Assembly (NCBI RefSeq): GCF_035917975.1
Contig: NZ_CP109130.1
Coordinates: 5,022,001-5,086,000, forward strand
Length of the DNA stretch: 64,000 bases
Source: Streptosporangium sp. NBC_01756
GTDB taxonomy: Bacteria; Actinomycetota; Actinomycetes; Streptosporangiales; Streptosporangiaceae
Direction of reading: 5' to 3'
Of this stretch, positions 1 through 7,626 are shown one piece after another. Made by a program: the position numbers and the translations under genes. Each line of letters begins with the position of its first letter. Position 1 is the first letter of the stretch. Under the pieces are notes generated by a model, which had not been told where the DNA came from, made no database searches, and saw only the letters and a program-made list of their open reading frames with translations.

Positions 1-2
1 AC

Positions 3-587
3 GTCGCCTCGTTGCACGACTTCACCTGTGACCTGGTGCATGCAGGGTCCCCTTCGGCCACGGTCACGATGTTGCGCCGTACGGATGACGTCCTGCAATG
101 GCTGGTGCTGGCCGACTCCGCCATTGTCTTCGACACCGGTACGACAGAGCCGACGGTGATCTGTGACGATCGGGTGAGCCGGATCGGGGCACGCTACCGG
201 ACGTTGATGGATGGCCTGCCGGGTGGAAGTCCCGAGCACGCCGAGGCGTTTCGAGGCTACGTCGAGACGTTGCGCGATCATCGCAACCGGGACGGCGGTT
301 TCTGGGTGGCCTCCGTCGATCCCCTCGCCGCAGAACAGGCCCTCACCGGTACCGTCCCGGTGGATCAGGTGCGAGCGGCGGCGTTGTTGAGTGATGGCGC
401 TTCTCGCCTTGTTGACCGTTTTGCCCTGACGTCCTGGCGGCAGCTGCTCGACCTTCTTGGCCAGGACGGCCCCGATGAACTGATCCGTCGTGTCCGAGAG
501 GCCGAATACAGCGATCCAGACGGCTCCCGCTGGCCTCGGGGCAAGGTCCATGACGACGCCACTGCGGCACTCTGGAAATTCTCCTAA
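3..587 (+). CDS. PP2C-like phosphatase-family protein, 5' truncated by window edge
   Basis: The frame is open back to base 3 with no credible start or RBS (a TTG at 12 is not preceded by one), so the N-terminus lies outside the window. The visible ~190 residues show an ALLSDGASRLVD segment, which resembles the S/T-D-G motif of PP2C-type phosphatases, and an alternating acidic pattern upstream that fits the same fold. Similar proteins with unclear substrates are common in actinomycetes. Here it lies just upstream of the conjugative-element operon, so it may be cargo of that element. Whether it is catalytically active cannot be judged because the N-terminal metal ligands are missing from view. 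Confidence 0.55.
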   Translation, partial: VASLHDFTCDLVHAGSPSATVTMLRRTDDVLQWLVLADSAIVFDTGTTEPTVICDDRVSRIGARYRTLMDGLPGGSPEHAEAFRGYVETLRDHRNRDGGFWVASVDPLAAEQALTGTVPVDQVRAAALLSDGASRLVDRFALTSWRQLLDLLGQDGPDELIRRVREAEYSDPDGSRWPRGKVHDDATAALWKFS

Positions 588-595
588 GGCATTTC

Positions 596-699
596 GTCGA
601 CCCCCCTAGACAGTTCGTCAACTCCGGCTTAACTTACTTGCATAGCCCCCTAGACACCTTGTCTTCGCGGAACGGCCGCACCTGTCTAGGGGGGTCGAC
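596..699. promoter_or_regulatory. Operator/promoter region with 18-bp perfect inverted repeat
   Basis: GTCGACCCCCCTAGACAG at 596-613 is matched perfectly in inverted orientation at 682-699. A third, shorter copy, CCCCCTAGACA, lies in direct orientation at 646-656. The element sits in the 127-bp gap before the pra-like gene. Repeats like this fit a repressor operator for the transfer/replication operon (GntR/KorSA-like control in pSAM2-type elements). No such repressor gene is visible here; it would lie left of the window. Confidence 0.6.
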
Positions 700-714
700 A
701 ACAGGAGTTGCATC

Positions 715-1140
715 ATGGCCATCCAAGGCCCCATCCCGATCAGCTTTCACCAGGTCTTCCCGCACGGCTGCTTCATCGTTGGCGAGGTCGAGCAGGTCAA
801 GGACTTCGATGCCTCGTCCAAGGGCCGCACCGTCTATGCCAAGGACAAGAACACCGGAGAGCTGGTGTGGCAGGTCGCCGTGATGGACGCCGATCCAACC
901 GTCAAGGCCGGCCAGAAGACGGTCTCGGTCAAGATCCTGTCCCCGGTTCAGCCGATCGTTCCGGCCGCGCTGCCGGGCCTGCCGTTCGTGCCGGTGGAGT
1001 TCGACGGCATGACCGTCACCGCCTACGTCGCTCAGAACACCGGACGACTGGCCTGGTCCATCCGGGCCACCGCGATGCGCCCTCCCCGCACCGCAGCGGC
1101 TCCGGTCAAGGCTTCGGCCGGTAAGGACGTGGCGGCGTGA
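715..1140 (+). CDS. Pra-like activator of element replication, integration and excision
   Basis: A 141-residue protein beginning with a FPHGCFIVGEVEQVKDFD segment and containing VQPIVPAALPGLPFVPVEF. Both are characteristic of the Pra family of pSAM2-type elements, whose founding member activates the rep-xis-int operon. An AGGAG at 703-707 supports the ATG at 715. Its stop overlaps the next GTG start (GTGA), so the two are probably translationally coupled. It is the first gene after the inverted-repeat control region, consistent with its regulatory role. The assignment is from recognition of the family; no DNA-binding motif is obvious. Confidence 0.72.
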   Translation: MAIQGPIPISFHQVFPHGCFIVGEVEQVKDFDASSKGRTVYAKDKNTGELVWQVAVMDADPTVKAGQKTVSVKILSPVQPIVPAALPGLPFVPVEFDGMTVTAYVAQNTGRLAWSIRATAMRPPRTAAAPVKASAGKDVAA

Positions 1141-1460
1141 GAGAGCACCTGCCTTACACCCGCGCCGTGGTGACGCTCGACGAAGACGGCACCCGACTCG
1201 ACACCTCGTTTCGCACTCCGTACCTGTCGGTCACGGTGCTGGGCGCCGATGACGGGCGGCCGTTCCTGCACCTGTCCTCCCGTGAGGCACAGGTGGTCAT
1301 CACCACCACTGGTGGCGGACCGGTCACCGGACGGGACGTGACCCTCGCCCGGCAGATCGCCGAAGCAGCCGCACGCTACCTGGCCGACTGCGAGCGCCTC
1401 CACACCGAACAGTCCATCAACCCCCACCAGGCCGAGTCCGAGCAGGGCAAGGCGGCCTGA
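1137..1460 (+). CDS. Small conserved protein of the conjugative element, function unknown
   Basis: 107 residues starting at a GTG that overlaps the stop of the pra-like gene. There is no signal peptide or membrane segment. The N-terminal half is rich in alternating hydrophobic residues (beta-like) and the C-terminal half is helical (RDVTLARQIAEAAARYL) with a polar tail. Position between pra and the transfer ATPase is typical of the small uncharacterised proteins of actinomycete integrative elements. No function can be assigned. Confidence 0.6.
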   Translation: MREHLPYTRAVVTLDEDGTRLDTSFRTPYLSVTVLGADDGRPFLHLSSREAQVVITTTGGGPVTGRDVTLARQIAEAAARYLADCERLHTEQSINPHQAESEQGKAA

Positions 1461-1468
1461 CACGAGGC

Positions 1469-1500
1469 GGGGCCGCTGGAACTGGCATTCCGGCGGCCCC
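1469..1500 (+). terminator. Intercistronic hairpin before transfer ATPase gene
   Basis: GGGGCCGC (1469-1476) pairs with GCGGCCCC (1493-1500) around a 16-nt loop, flanked by GAGG/CTC that could extend the stem. It lies between the 107-residue protein and the FtsK-like gene and has no T-run. It may attenuate transcription or protect mRNA ends rather than fully terminate. Confidence 0.4.
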
Positions 1501-1542
1501 TCGGTTCTCCCCAGACGCGAATCAAGAGAGGGCTCAAGCCTA

Positions 1543-2967
1543 ATGTTCAAAAAACTGCCCGGCGACGAGGCACGCACCCTCGTCACCACGACCCCCGATA
1601 CCGCCGTGGTGTTCCGCCCGGCCGTGGTGCGCACCCCGGCCATCTTCACCATCACCATCTTCCTGTGGCGGCTGCTGGCTGGAATCGTCCGGCTCATCTG
1701 GCGTCACCCGGTCGCGGTGACCGTACTCGCCGTCCCCGCGGTTCTCGGCATCCTGTACGGCTGGCGCATCGCCCTGGTCGTCGTCGCCGTCCCCGTCTCG
1801 CTGCTCGCTCTGTGGCCGTTCTTCGATCGGGCCTCGTTCAACCGCTGGATGGGCTGGCGGCTGCTGGCCTGGTGGCGGCTGGTGTGGATCTACCGGCGGC
1901 ACTGGCAACCAGTGATGATCATCTCTGGTCTCGGCCGTCATCTCCAGGGCCGCGACTATCTGCCTCGCCTCGTGCGCGTCACCTGCACCTCGTGGGCCGA
2001 CCTGGTCACGGTGAAGATGATCAGCGGCCAAGCGGTCAAGGACTGGACCGACCGCATCGAGCACCTCGCCCACGGGTTCGGCGCCACCTCCTGCCGGGTG
2101 ACCATCGCCCGGTCAGGGCGTCTGCTGCTGGCCTTCCCCCGGCGTGACCCGCTGGCCACCCCGTTACCTGCGCTGCCGATCCCTGAGACGCCCTCGGTCG
2201 AGCCGGTCGAGATCGGTCGGTGTGAGGACGGCACCCCCTGGCGGCTCAAGGTCCACGGCACTCATGTCCTGGTGGCCGGCGCCACCGGAGCGGGCAAGGG
2301 CTCCATCATCTGGTCCACCATCCGGGGCCTGCTGCCCGCGGTGCGAGCAGGCCTGGTCCAGGTCTGGGCGCTGGATCCCAAGCGAATGGAACTGTCCTTC
2401 GGACGTGACCTGTTCGGCACCCGCTACGCCGCGAGCCCAGCGGCCTGTGCCGATCTGCTGGAAGCAGCCGTGCAGATCATGCAGGAGCGGGCCGACCGGT
2501 TCGCCGGACTCCAGCGCAACCACACCCCCACCCTCGATGACCCGTTCGTCCTGGTGGTGGTCGACGAGGTGGCGTTCCTGACCGCTTACCAGTCCGACAA
2601 GGGTCTGAAGCTGCGTATCTCGGCTGCGCTGGCGACGCTCACCACCCAGGGCCGGGCGGTCGGGTTCGGCGTGATGGCGGCCCTCCAGGACCCCCGCAAG
2701 GAGGTCATGAACGTCCGCAACCTGTTCCCCGACAAGATCGCTCTCCGGCTGGACGAGTCCGAGCAGGTGGACATGGTCCTCGGCGACGGCGCACGCGATC
2801 GGGGCGCGCTGGCCGATCACATCTCCCCGGTTCCCGAGCAGGGGGCCGGTATCGGCTACGTCCGGCTGGAGACCTCGCCCGACCCGATTCGCGCCCGTGC
2901 CGGCTACGTCTCCGACGCCGACATCCGCGCCATGGTCGCTGACTTCACCGAGGAGGCAAACCAGTGA
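1543..2967 (+). CDS. FtsK/SpoIIIE-type conjugative DNA translocase (TraSA-like)
   Basis: 474 residues. Two or three hydrophobic segments lie near residues 35-95 and the C-terminal two thirds form a motor domain. Walker A GATGAGKGS spans about residues 246-254 (Lys252); Walker B is VLVVVDEV with Asp341/Glu342; an LTTQGRAVGFGVMAALQDP segment follows, as in FtsK motors. In Streptomyces-type mating a single FtsK-like hexamer moves double-stranded DNA between hyphae, so this is probably the element's main transfer protein. The next gene starts at a GTG overlapping its stop. The small size and lack of a long linker match TraSA-type proteins rather than chromosomal FtsK. Confidence 0.88.
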   Translation: MFKKLPGDEARTLVTTTPDTAVVFRPAVVRTPAIFTITIFLWRLLAGIVRLIWRHPVAVTVLAVPAVLGILYGWRIALVVVAVPVSLLALWPFFDRASFNRWMGWRLLAWWRLVWIYRRHWQPVMIISGLGRHLQGRDYLPRLVRVTCTSWADLVTVKMISGQAVKDWTDRIEHLAHGFGATSCRVTIARSGRLLLAFPRRDPLATPLPALPIPETPSVEPVEIGRCEDGTPWRLKVHGTHVLVAGATGAGKGSIIWSTIRGLLPAVRAGLVQVWALDPKRMELSFGRDLFGTRYAASPAACADLLEAAVQIMQERADRFAGLQRNHTPTLDDPFVLVVVDEVAFLTAYQSDKGLKLRISAALATLTTQGRAVGFGVMAALQDPRKEVMNVRNLFPDKIALRLDESEQVDMVLGDGARDRGALADHISPVPEQGAGIGYVRLETSPDPIRARAGYVSDADIRAMVADFTEEANQ

Positions 2968-3158
2968 AGATCATCATTCAGGGCACCCTCGCCGAGATCG
3001 ACACGATCCCCTTCCGCCTCCTCGGCATCCTGTCCGACTCCCCGCCGCGATTTGAGCTGGTGCTCTCCGACCTGGTCAACATCCGGCTGTGCCGTGACCC
3101 CTACAGCGCTTCCTACCGGTTCACCGCCGACGTGCTCGATCGAGAGGAGGGCAAGTGA
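2964..3158 (+). CDS. Small protein between transfer ATPase and Rep, unknown function
   Basis: 64 residues, GTG start overlapping the stop of the translocase gene (GTGA), and itself overlapping the start of rep in the same way. The sequence is a compact alpha/beta type with no membrane segment. The repeated 4-nt overlaps place it firmly inside the rep/tra operon, so it is very likely translated. I do not recognise the family. Confidence 0.6.
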   Translation: MKIIIQGTLAEIDTIPFRLLGILSDSPPRFELVLSDLVNIRLCRDPYSASYRFTADVLDREEGK

Positions 3159-4852
3159 CCGACACCCCGCCGGACGGCTCCGACCGCACCTTGCCCCGCC
3201 TCGTCCGTGACACCCTGCCCCTCGCCCTGGACGTCGCGGTGGAAGTCGCCAAAATCAACGGGGTCTGCATCCGCCCCCTCGAACTGCGACGCCTGGACAC
3301 CCACACCGGCACGGTCGAGTCGTTCAACATCCCCTGCGGCACCACGCAGGAAGCCAAGTGCCCGCCGTGCGCTCAGCGCAACAAGCAGCTGCGCAAGGCC
3401 CAGTGCCGGGAAGGCTGGCACCTCGACCACGAGCCCATCGCCGCACCCCACCCCTCCACCAACGACCAGCGGTGGCTGATCGAGTTCCGGGCCGACGTGC
3501 AGGCCAAGCGCGACGAGGCCGAGAGGGACGGGGAAGACACCCTCGACTGGGACGAGGCCATCGCGGGCATCGACGCGGAGATCAACGCCGCTGGGATGCG
3601 CGGCAACGTCCTGGGCGGGCGGACGACTCCCAAGCGTTCCCGCTCGACGAGGCGGCGCCAGGACGCGCCGGACCTGCCCAAGCGGGCCAAGCAGGACACC
3701 ACCCTCGGCCGGACCTTCATCGCCTCCGATGGCAGGGTCTACCGGCCGTCGCTGTTCGTCACCCTCACCCTGCCCTCCTACGGCAAGATCCGCTCCGGCC
3801 TGGGCGTGCCGGTCGATCCGAGCACCTACGACTACACGGCGGCGGCCCGCGATGCGCTGCACTTCTCCAAGCTGGTCGATCGGTTCGTGCAGAACCTGCG
3901 CCGGGTGGCCGGCTACGACGTCCAATACTTCGCCACCGTCGAACCACAGAAGCGGCTGGCCCCGCACCTGCACATGGCAATCCGCGGGACCATGCCTCGC
4001 GCGGAGATCAAGGCGATTGCCGCCGCGACCTACCACCAGGTGTGGTGGCCATCGGTCGATGAAGTGAAGTTCGACGGTGACCACCTGCCCATCTGGGCGC
4101 AACGGGTCGACCTGGGCGCCGGCGCCACCTCCCCGGACGGACAGGCAGGTGACTACCTCGACCCTGCAACCGGTGAACTGCTGCCCACTTGGGACGAAGC
4201 CCTCGACCAGCTCGACGCCGACGAGACGGCCGAACCCCTGCACGTGGTCCGCTTCGGTCCTCAGGTCGATGTTCAGGGCATCGTCGCCGGATCACCGGAC
4301 GCTCACAAGCGCATCGGCTACCTCACCAAGTACCTGACCAAGAACCTCGGCGACCCCCTCGACCCTGACGACCAAGACAACCAGGCCCGTCGTGACCACG
4401 CCGTGCGGATGGTCGAGGCGCTGCGCTACGAACCTTGCTCACCAACGTGCGCGAACTGGCTGCGCTACGGCATCCAGCCCAAGGGGGCCAAGGCGGGCAT
4501 GCTGCCGGGCCGCTGTAAGGGCAAGGCGCACAAGGCCGAACACCTCGGCTACGCCGGGCGCCGCGTCCTGGTCTCCCGTAAGTGGTCTAACAAGACCCTG
4601 CGCGAACACAAGCAGGATCGCCGGGCCTGGGTCCTCGACATGCTCGGCCTTCCCGACGAGACGGTGACCGACCCGCACCGCTACGTCTGGCGGCCGGTCT
4701 CCTCCAAGGATCCCAACCGCACCCCGCTGGCCAAACGGCTACTGCGTGAGGTCGCCAACCGCCGGCGCACCCGCGCACGCCTGATCGAACTTCAGGCCAG
4801 AGCAGACGGACAACCCGTTCCAGATCTTTCGGCAACTTCACTGGCCGCGTGA
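3155..4852 (+). CDS. Replication initiator, RepSA-like HUH protein
   Basis: 565 residues with the features of rolling-circle initiators of actinomycete integrative elements. FVTLTLPSYGKI lies near residues 205-216, an HUH-type metal motif PHLHMA (His271, His273) follows, and YLTKYLTKNL carries candidate catalytic tyrosines. Cysteine pairs near the N-terminus (CGTT...CPPC) and in the C-terminal third (CSPTC) suggest zinc binding. It would nick the element's double-strand origin after excision and start replication. The GTG start overlaps the preceding stop; xis follows within 12 nt. Rep, xis and int form the usual pSAM2 order. Confidence 0.85.
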   Translation: MTDTPPDGSDRTLPRLVRDTLPLALDVAVEVAKINGVCIRPLELRRLDTHTGTVESFNIPCGTTQEAKCPPCAQRNKQLRKAQCREGWHLDHEPIAAPHPSTNDQRWLIEFRADVQAKRDEAERDGEDTLDWDEAIAGIDAEINAAGMRGNVLGGRTTPKRSRSTRRRQDAPDLPKRAKQDTTLGRTFIASDGRVYRPSLFVTLTLPSYGKIRSGLGVPVDPSTYDYTAAARDALHFSKLVDRFVQNLRRVAGYDVQYFATVEPQKRLAPHLHMAIRGTMPRAEIKAIAAATYHQVWWPSVDEVKFDGDHLPIWAQRVDLGAGATSPDGQAGDYLDPATGELLPTWDEALDQLDADETAEPLHVVRFGPQVDVQGIVAGSPDAHKRIGYLTKYLTKNLGDPLDPDDQDNQARRDHAVRMVEALRYEPCSPTCANWLRYGIQPKGAKAGMLPGRCKGKAHKAEHLGYAGRRVLVSRKWSNKTLREHKQDRRAWVLDMLGLPDETVTDPHRYVWRPVSSKDPNRTPLAKRLLREVANRRRTRARLIELQARADGQPVPDLSATSLAA

Positions 4853-4864
4853 CAGGAGAATCCG

Positions 4865-5071
4865 TTGGACGAACTACTCAAGGCGCACGAGGCCGCCGCA
4901 CTGCTTCACACCTCGGAGCGCTTCATCCGTCGGCTGATCGCGGAACGCCGGATTGAGTTCGTGAAGATCGGCCGTCACGTCCGTATTCGGGAGTCCGCAC
5001 TACTCGCTTTCGTCGTCGCGGGGACGGTCGAACCCCTGGCGGCTTCCGACGTCACCGGGAGGGCGGCCTGA
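4865..5071 (+). CDS. xis: Excisionase, MerR-like winged helix (Xis)
   Basis: 68 residues matching the excisionase DNA-binding family: LLKAHEAAALLHTSERFIRR is the helix-turn-helix and IEFVKIGRHVRIRESALLAF the wing and second helix. It probably bends attachment-site DNA so that integrase favours excision. The start is TTG at 4865, supported by AGGAG at 4855-4859; no better start exists in frame. The stop shares bases with the integrase ATG (TGATG), coupling the two. Confidence 0.85.
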   Translation: MDELLKAHEAAALLHTSERFIRRLIAERRIEFVKIGRHVRIRESALLAFVVAGTVEPLAASDVTGRAA

Positions 5072-6387
5072 TGGCCAACAGAGACGGTCACCGACGTTTC
5101 GGCAACATCCGCAAGCGCGAGTCCGGCCGCTATCAGATCCGCTATCCCGGCCCTGACGGACAGATGCGCAGCGGTACCGAGACCTACGAACGCAAGTCAG
5201 ACGCGGAGCGGGCGCTGTCGCTGATCGAGGCGCAGATCATCCGGGGCGAGTGGACCGACCCGGACCGGGGAAAGATCAAGTTTAAGGAGTATGCCGAGAC
5301 GTGGATCTCTCAGCGTCCCGGCCTCCGGCCACGTACGGTCGATCTCTATCGCTGGCTGCTTAAGAAACACATCGCCCCGTATCTCGGCAACGCCGCAGTC
5401 GGGAAGATCTCCACCGCGATGGTTCGGCAGTGGCGGGCCGACCTGCTCGGTAGCGGGGTCTCAGTCAGCGTGGCGGCCAAGGCATATCGCCTGCTGCGGG
5501 CCGTGCTGATGACGGCGGTTGAAGAGGATCACATCATCTCGCGCAACCCGTGCCGGATCCGTGGGGCCGGCGACGAGCACGCCCAGGAGCGCCCGGTGTT
5601 GACCGTGGCCCAGGTCTTCGAGCTGGCCGACCTCGTGGGTCGTCGTCCGGTCGGCAACGTCCGCAAACTCAAGGACAACGCCTACCGGCTGCGCTTCCAA
5701 CGGCACGGCGAGATGCGGACCCATCCCGAGGTCTTCACCGGTCGTGCTGACGCTGAAAGGGCGCTGTGGAAGATGGGGACGGACGGGCGGGCCGACCGCA
5801 CCCATGATCGGCGCTTCCGCGTCCTGGTGCTCCTGGCCACCTTCGCCAGTCTGCGATGGGGGGAGGTGAGTGCGCTGCGCCGTACGGACGTCGACCTCGA
5901 CGCGGGAACGGTGCGCATCCGGGCGGCCTATGTCGAGCGCTCGACCGGCGGTCTGGTCCTCGGTCCGCCCAAATCCAAGGCAGGCCGGCGGGTGGTCGGC
6001 ATTCCCAAGGACATTGTTTCGGCGCTGCGCGAGCACATCGCCACCTACGTTCAGGACGAGCCGGGCGCGCTGCTGTTCCCCGGTGCGAAGGGTGGGCCAC
6101 TGCGGCGGAGTGGCTTCAACACCCGCACGCGCTGGGTGGACGTGGTCAAGGAGATGGGCATGCCGGGCCTGCACTTTCACGATCTCCGGCACACGGGCAA
6201 CATGCTCGCCGCCGAGTCGGGGGCGGGCCTCAAGGACCTGATGGCCCGGATGGGTCACGACAACGTGCGCGCCGCGATGATCTACCAGCACGCCGTACGG
6301 GGTGCCGACAAGGCGATCACGGACGCGATCGACAGGCAGTTGGAGAAGCGGAACGACGGCGACACCCATGAGATGCCCGCAGGGTGA
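5071..6387 (+). CDS. int: Tyrosine site-specific integrase with duplicated arm-binding-like domain
   Basis: 438 residues. The catalytic set is visible: Arg262 (LRWGE), His370 and Arg373 (HDLRH), His396, and the nucleophile Tyr405 (MIYQHA). Residues ~8-60 form an N-terminal arm-type binding domain (GNIRKRESGRYQIRY). A second segment of the same pattern (GNVRKLKDNAYRLRFQRHG) is inserted at about residues 193-240, between the core-binding and catalytic domains. The enzyme would recombine the tRNA-Gly site immediately downstream with the element's attP. Start ATG 5071 overlaps the xis stop. Confidence 0.92.
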   Translation: MANRDGHRRFGNIRKRESGRYQIRYPGPDGQMRSGTETYERKSDAERALSLIEAQIIRGEWTDPDRGKIKFKEYAETWISQRPGLRPRTVDLYRWLLKKHIAPYLGNAAVGKISTAMVRQWRADLLGSGVSVSVAAKAYRLLRAVLMTAVEEDHIISRNPCRIRGAGDEHAQERPVLTVAQVFELADLVGRRPVGNVRKLKDNAYRLRFQRHGEMRTHPEVFTGRADAERALWKMGTDGRADRTHDRRFRVLVLLATFASLRWGEVSALRRTDVDLDAGTVRIRAAYVERSTGGLVLGPPKSKAGRRVVGIPKDIVSALREHIATYVQDEPGALLFPGAKGGPLRRSGFNTRTRWVDVVKEMGMPGLHFHDLRHTGNMLAAESGAGLKDLMARMGHDNVRAAMIYQHAVRGADKAITDAIDRQLEKRNDGDTHEMPAG

Positions 6388-6445
6388 TCACGGAGCTAAT
6401 GGCCCGCTAATGGCCCGAGAAGATCGAACAGTTCTGGAAACGACT

Positions 6446-6483
6446 AAGGCCCGAGTCGGGAATCAATCCCTGACCTGGGCCTT
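6446..6483. terminator. Hairpin between integrase and tRNA-Gly (bidirectional terminator)
   Basis: AAGGCCC (6446-6452) pairs with GGGCCTT (6477-6483), enclosing a second stem GGGA/TCCC. It sits between convergent int and tRNA-Gly, so it can end both transcripts. It lies on the element side of the probable attachment core. Confidence 0.6.
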
Positions 6484-6492
6484 CGCTCGTGG

Positions 6493-6563
6493 AGCGGGTG
6501 ACGGGAATCGAACCCGCGCTGTCAGCTTGGGAAGCTGATGTTCTGCCATTGAACTACACCCGC
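6493..6563 (-). tRNA. tRNA-Gly (anticodon CCC), probable attB/attR site
   Basis: The minus strand folds into a full cloverleaf. Acceptor stem GCGGGTG/CACCCGC has discriminator T; the anticodon stem TCAGC/GCTGA holds the loop TTCCCAA (anticodon CCC); the T arm contains GGTTCGATTCC. CCA is not encoded. The 3' end points toward the integrase, the geometry of elements that integrate into tRNA 3' ends, so the gene is restored by the element's own att copy. A partial tRNA duplicate should lie at the element's other end, outside this window. Confidence 0.93.
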
Positions 6564-6583
6564 AGCGGTCTGCCGCGCCCACT

Positions 6584-6589
6584 ACTGTA
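6584..6589 (-). promoter_or_regulatory. Putative -10 box of tRNA-Gly
   Basis: Reading the minus strand, TACAGT lies 20 nt upstream of the first tRNA base, with TGCAAG 18 nt further upstream as a candidate -35. This fits a housekeeping promoter for the tRNA; it is a pattern call only. Confidence 0.35.
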
Positions 6590-6671
6590 GCGGAACTTCG
6601 CGCAACTCTTGCAGTCCACCGGCCATGGTTTCCTGGTCTGCCCGCGACGTGGCGTTGGTAGGTTGCCTCAC

Positions 6672-7247
6672 GTGCTGCTTTCCGATCGTGACATCGTCGC
6701 CGAGATCGAGTCCGGCAGGGTCAGACTCGACCCCTTCCAGCCGGAGATGATCCAGCCGTCCAGCGTCGACGTACGTCTGGACCGTTACTTCAGGGTCTTC
6801 GAGAACCACCGCTATCCGCACATCGATCCGGCGGTCGAGCAGCCCGATCTCACGCGGATGGTCGAACCCGACGGGGACGAGCCGTTCATCCTGCATCCCG
6901 GTGAGTTCGTGCTGGCCAGCACCTACGAGATCATCAGCCTTCCGGACGACATCGCCTCGCGGCTGGAGGGAAAGAGCTCGCTGGGGAGGCTCGGGCTGCT
7001 CACCCACTCCACCGCGGGGTTCATCGACCCCGGCTTCAGCGGGCACGTCACCCTTGAGCTCTCCAATGTCGCGACGCTGCCCATCAAGCTCTGGCCCGGG
7101 ATGAAGATCGGCCAGCTGTGCATGTTCCGGCTCAGCTCGCCCTCCGAGTACCCCTACGGTTCGCAGAAGTACGGCTCGCGGTACCAGGGGCAGCGGGGGC
7201 CGACGCCGAGCCGTTCCTATCTGAACTTTCACCGGACCCGGATCTGA
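6672..7247 (+). CDS. dcd: dCTP deaminase (probably bifunctional dCTP deaminase/dUTPase)
   Basis: 191 residues from GTG 6672 ([15 protein letters not shown]), the length of actinobacterial Dcd. An in-frame ATG at 6609 would add 21 residues unlike the family. The conserved active-site block [20 protein letters not shown] is intact, including the glutamate base in LELS. It deaminates dCTP to dUTP, and in actinobacteria of the Mycobacterium type the same trimeric enzyme also hydrolyses dUTP to dUMP, supplying the dTMP pathway. It stands alone, just beyond the tRNA-Gly attachment site, marking the start of chromosomal sequence. Confidence 0.93.
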   Translation: MLLSDRDIVAEIESGRVRLDPFQPEMIQPSSVDVRLDRYFRVFENHRYPHIDPAVEQPDLTRMVEPDGDEPFILHPGEFVLASTYEIISLPDDIASRLEGKSSLGRLGLLTHSTAGFIDPGFSGHVTLELSNVATLPIKLWPGMKIGQLCMFRLSSPSEYPYGSQKYGSRYQGQRGPTPSRSYLNFHRTRI

Positions 7248-7364
7248 GAGGTCCGCAGAGGCCCGTCTGCCGAGCTGGGCTCACCGGACCGCCGTGATGG
7301 AAATCACTGCGTCTACGGCGTTTCTGGGCGCTGTGGGATTTACCGGGGCTCCGAATCCCGGTGG

Positions 7365-7396
7365 GACCGGCCTCCGCGGGTAACGGCGGACCGGTC
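7365..7396 (+). terminator. Structured hairpin downstream of dcd / upstream of phosphate operon
   Basis: GACCGG (7365-7370) pairs with CCGGTC (7391-7396) and an inner TCCGC/GCGGA stem follows after a 2-nt bulge. A smaller stem ACCGGG/CCCGGT lies just upstream (7342-7362). There is no T-run. It could end dcd transcription or be part of the 5' leader of the following operon. Confidence 0.4.
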
Positions 7397-7421
7397 ATCC
7401 CTCCCAGGAGGAACCACATCT

Positions 7422-7526
7422 ATGCTCAGTTTCCGCATAGCATGTGCCAAAACCAGCAAAACGGTCATCGGAAAGATGCCGCCAACGCTGCCTCAAGCCG
7501 GGTGTCGCCAGGTATACGTCGGGTAG
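7422..7526 (+). CDS. Possible 34-codon leader ORF upstream of DUF47-Pit operon
   Basis: An ATG at 7422 preceded by AGGAGG (7407-7412, 9-nt spacing) opens 34 codons (MLSFRIACAKTSKTVIGKMP...) ending in TAG at 7524-7526, about 100 nt before the DUF47 gene. The near-perfect Shine-Dalgarno sequence, stronger than that of most genes here, is the main reason to list it. The peptide is basic with two cysteines and I do not recognise it. It could be a regulatory leader or chance. Confidence 0.35.
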   Translation: MLSFRIACAKTSKTVIGKMPPTLPQAGCRQVYVG

Positions 7527-7626
7527 CGACACCTGGAAGAGTAGGCGTCTAGCGGGCGAAGTTCGTATTTCCGCTGGTAACCCGTACCCTTCTCTGCGGA
7601 CCATCCCCGCACATCTGGAGAACGAC

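Noticed and set aside
7340-7400. Cobalamin-type riboswitch (GAATCCCGGTGGGACCGG resembles part of one)
   Set aside because: The rest of the consensus is missing and the downstream phosphate genes do not fit.
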